A stretch of 6,354 nucleotides of DNA from positions 1-6,354 of the forward strand of contig CAMYNO010000072.1 in assembly GCA_947259815.1 (NCBI GenBank), read 5' to 3'. Position numbers and translations under genes: made by a program. Positions 4,763-6,354 of the stretch are shown in pieces. Position 1 is the stretch's first letter. Every line of letters starts with the position of its first letter. Below the pieces are notes generated by a model, which did not search any database, was not told the origin of the DNA, and saw only the letters and a program-made list of their open reading frames with translations. The DNA is from an uncultured Parvularculaceae bacterium (GTDB taxonomy: Bacteria > Pseudomonadota > Alphaproteobacteria > Caulobacterales > Parvularculaceae).

Positions 4763-4797
4763 GCGCCGACCCCTGCTGCCGTGGAAAGCGAACTGTC

Positions 4798-6090
4798 GTG
4801 AAACAACCCGGTGACGCCATATCGAAAAAAACGCGCCTGCTGGCGCCGCCTCTGGAGCTTGATATTGAGCAGGAGCGCGTCTGGCGTCAGGGCGCGCCTG
4901 TGCATCTCAGCAACCGCCCCTTTCAGTTGCTTCTTGCCCTCATGGCGCAGCCGGAGAAGCTCTGGACAAAGGATGAACTGATCGAGGTTGTCTGGGATGG
5001 CCTCGCCGTTTCCGATTCGGTGCTTACAACCGCGATGAAAGAACTGCGCCGGGCCATTGCGGACCCGGCCCGCGACCCGAAATTTATTGAAACGGTGCAT
5101 GGCCGCGGATATCGGTTCCTGCAATCCGTTGAACGAACTTATGGCGGCGGCGGGGCGAAAAATATTGCGGATACAGATCCAGCTTCCGCCAAACCATTAA
5201 CGGCGCGGGAGCAGGTCGATTCGCGTACGCTGCAGGCGCAGCAATCCGTGCGCTTTTGTAAGGCAAAAGATGGAACCAAGCTCGCCTGGGCCAAGGTCGG
5301 TGTACAGAAAGAAAACCCTCCGCTGGTGAAGGCGGCAAACTGGCTGACCCATCTTGAGCTTGACTGGGAAGCGCCGATATGGAGCCCGTTGTTTCGCGCG
5401 CTTGCGCAACAACGATGTCTTGTCCGTTACGATGAACGCGGCTGCGGTCTTTCCGACTGGGATGTGGCTGATATCAGCCTTGAATCTTTCGTCACCGATC
5501 TCGAAGCTGTTGTCGATGCAGCGGGCCTCGACCGGTTTCCGCTGCTTGGTATTTCTCAAGGGGCGTCGGTATCGATAGAATTCGCGGCGCGTCATCCCGA
5601 ACGCGTGTCGCATCTTATCCTCTTTGGCGGCTATGCGGCAGGCTGGCGCCACACTGCGTCACCTGAGGAGGTGCGCGAACGCGAGGCCGTCATGGTGCTG
5701 ACAGAAGCCGGGTGGGGGCGCGACGATCCTTCCTATCGGCACATCTTCTCCCAGACTTTCATGCCGACAGCGACGGCGGAAGAATTGTCCTGGTTTGACG
5801 AGTTTCAGCGGCGCACGACATCGCCGGCAAACGCGGTACGATTCCTGCGGGCGTTCGCGGACATTGATGTGCGGGAACGCTTATCGACCCTCGCTGTGCC
5901 GACGCTGGTGCTGCACAGTAATGGCGACCGCCGTATACCTGTGAAGACCGGTACTGATCTCGCCGCGACGATACCGAATGCGCAATTCATCGGTCTCGAC
6001 AGCGATAATCATCTTCTGCTTGGCCGCGAAGCGGCGTCATCAGAATTTGTAAAAGCGATTGACTGGTTTCTGGGTGCGGATGCGTCATAG
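4798..6090 (+). CDS. Fusion of OmpR-type winged-helix DNA-binding domain and alpha/beta hydrolase
   Basis: The 430-residue product has two domains. Residues about 14-112 form a Trans_reg_C winged helix: a beta-strand start (LELDIEQERVWRQGAPVHLS), 'NRPFQLLLALM', 'VVWDGLAVSDSVLTTAMKELRRAI' with the recognition helix at about 73-87, and the wing motif 'FIETVHGRGYRFL'. After a low-complexity linker (about 113-150), residues 151-428 form an alpha/beta hydrolase with nucleophile S253 in GISQG, acid D377 (HSNGD) and H405 (SDNH). It also has 'LVKAANWLTHLE' and 'RYDERGCGLSDWD', typical of hydrolase domains fused to signalling domains. No receiver domain or membrane segment is seen, so it is a cytosolic one-component regulator. 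The GTG at 4798 is the first usable start after an in-frame stop at 4759-4761; GGAAAG (4783-4788) is a modest ribosome site. It diverges from the glutamine operon, which it may control. Whether the hydrolase acts as an enzyme or as a ligand sensor is unknown; the triad is intact. Confidence 0.93.
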   Translation: MKQPGDAISKKTRLLAPPLELDIEQERVWRQGAPVHLSNRPFQLLLALMAQPEKLWTKDELIEVVWDGLAVSDSVLTTAMKELRRAIADPARDPKFIETVHGRGYRFLQSVERTYGGGGAKNIADTDPASAKPLTAREQVDSRTLQAQQSVRFCKAKDGTKLAWAKVGVQKENPPLVKAANWLTHLELDWEAPIWSPLFRALAQQRCLVRYDERGCGLSDWDVADISLESFVTDLEAVVDAAGLDRFPLLGISQGASVSIEFAARHPERVSHLILFGGYAAGWRHTASPEEVREREAVMVLTEAGWGRDDPSYRHIFSQTFMPTATAEELSWFDEFQRRTTSPANAVRFLRAFADIDVRERLSTLAVPTLVLHSNGDRRIPVKTGTDLAATIPNAQFIGLDSDNHLLLGREAASSEFVKAIDWFLGADAS

Positions 6091-6189
6091 AGCCAGCCGT
6101 GACTTTCTAAGAACGCTCCCCCAATTGAAATAATAGTGTGCAGGGAAGGCCGGGCACCCAGACATTATTCGTACCGAGCACTTTACTCA

Positions 6190-6204
6190 AAGAAGCGGCT
6201 TCTT
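6190..6204 (+). repeat. Short hairpin after the winged-helix gene
   Basis: AAGAAG (6190-6195) and CTTCTT (6199-6204) form a 6-bp stem with a CGG loop. Its core AGCGGCTTC (6194-6202) is repeated exactly at 6223-6231, in the loop and arm of the next hairpin, so the two structures may be related by duplication or compete in folding. Confidence 0.4.
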
Positions 6205-6210
6205 GTTTCG

Positions 6211-6252
6211 GGGTGGTAAATGAGCGGCTTCATTTATCACCTGGCCTTTTTT
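6211..6252 (+). terminator. Probable intrinsic terminator of the winged-helix gene
   Basis: GGTGGTAAATGA (6212-6223) pairs with TCATTTATCACC (6230-6241) over 12 positions with one G-U pair and a 6-nt loop. Five bases later comes a run of six T (6247-6252). It lies about 120 bp after the stop of the winged-helix gene. The stem is partly AT-rich and the gap to the T run is slightly long, which lowers certainty. The opposite strand lacks a T run after the stem, so it would act on + transcripts only. Confidence 0.6.
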
Positions 6253-6266
6253 CATATGACATCGAA

Positions 6267-6354
6267 TTAGGCGCCGTCGCGTATGGCTTTTTGCACTGCA
6301 GCGCAGGAATTTTCTGATTTCAATTGCACTGGGATGGAAAAAACAATAAATACG
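6267..6354 (-). CDS. Possible C-terminal tail of a gene entering from the right edge
   Basis: On the - strand a frame is open from the right edge to a TAA at 6269-6267, giving 28 residues ending in 'CAAVQKAIRDGA'. This looks like a plausible soluble C-terminus, with a final amphipathic helix, and it would place a convergent gene downstream of the winged-helix gene, just beyond the terminator. The piece is too short for family recognition, and other frames at this edge are open too (an ATG at 6334 on + also stays open, without a ribosome site). Treat this as a hint only. Confidence 0.25.
   Translation of the reverse strand, partial: VFIVFSIPVQLKSENSCAAVQKAIRDGA

Larger units (their letters stand above)
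4458..4797. promoter_or_regulatory. Divergent control region between the glutamine block and the winged-helix gene
   Basis: These 340 bp hold no gene I can support and separate two opposite transcription units. They carry a hairpin near the left end, three CTTTCGAYAG words, a tandem 11-bp repeat next to the + strand gene, and an AT-rich spot at 4609-4622. That spot offers a -10-like TATGAT (4612-4617) on + and TATCAT on -. Another -10-like word, GATAAT, is at 4652-4647 on -. No -35 box at the right spacing is convincing for either direction, so promoters cannot be placed firmly. Activation by a bound regulator would fit the lack of good -35 boxes. Confidence 0.6.

Noticed and set aside
6334..6354. 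Start of a + strand gene at the right edge (ATG at 6334)
   Set aside because: Only seven codons visible and no ribosome site at a usable distance.

Overview
The window looks like chromosomal DNA of a proteobacterium, most likely an alphaproteobacterium. The reasons are moderately GC-rich codons, frequent GGCGCC words, a type II glutamine synthetase, and a regulator that fuses an OmpR-type winged helix to an alpha/beta hydrolase. No rRNA, tRNA, CRISPR array, transposase or phage gene was seen. The taxonomic call is an inference from style, not from a marker gene.

Layout: (1) At the left edge, on the + strand, lies the C-terminal end of a probable phytanoyl-CoA dioxygenase-like protein, followed by an unrecognised 133-residue protein (275-676). 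(2) A convergent block on the - strand, read from right to left, consists of a 29-residue membrane microprotein (4457-4368), a putative exported 94-residue protein (4279-3995), a type II glutamine synthetase (3998-2910), a glutaminase with the animal kidney-type domain order (2834-1179), and an unrecognised 159-residue protein (1182-703). The exported ORF overlaps the synthetase start by ATGA, and the glutaminase overlaps the 159-residue gene by ATGA. The synthetase and glutaminase are separated by 75 bp holding a strong hairpin. (3) Divergent from this block, on the + strand, is a 430-residue winged-helix/alpha-beta hydrolase fusion (4798-6090). The 340 bp between the two transcription directions hold a tandem 11-bp direct repeat of the kind bound by OmpR/PhoB-type proteins, three copies of CTTTCGAYAG, and a hairpin. 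(4) The right end holds a probable intrinsic terminator, and perhaps the C-terminal tail of a convergent gene running in from the right edge.

How they may work together: the apparent operon encodes both the enzyme that makes glutamine from glutamate and ammonia using ATP, and the enzyme that hydrolyses glutamine back to glutamate and ammonia. Run together they would form an ATP-consuming cycle, so some control or division of labour (time, effector, compartment, or an altered substrate) is expected. The divergent winged-helix/hydrolase fusion is the obvious candidate regulator. The two tiny membrane or exported ORFs at the head of the operon and the co-translated unknown protein at its end make this a candidate undescribed glutamine/ammonia module. 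The enzyme assignments are firm. The regulatory link and the idea of a module are inference.
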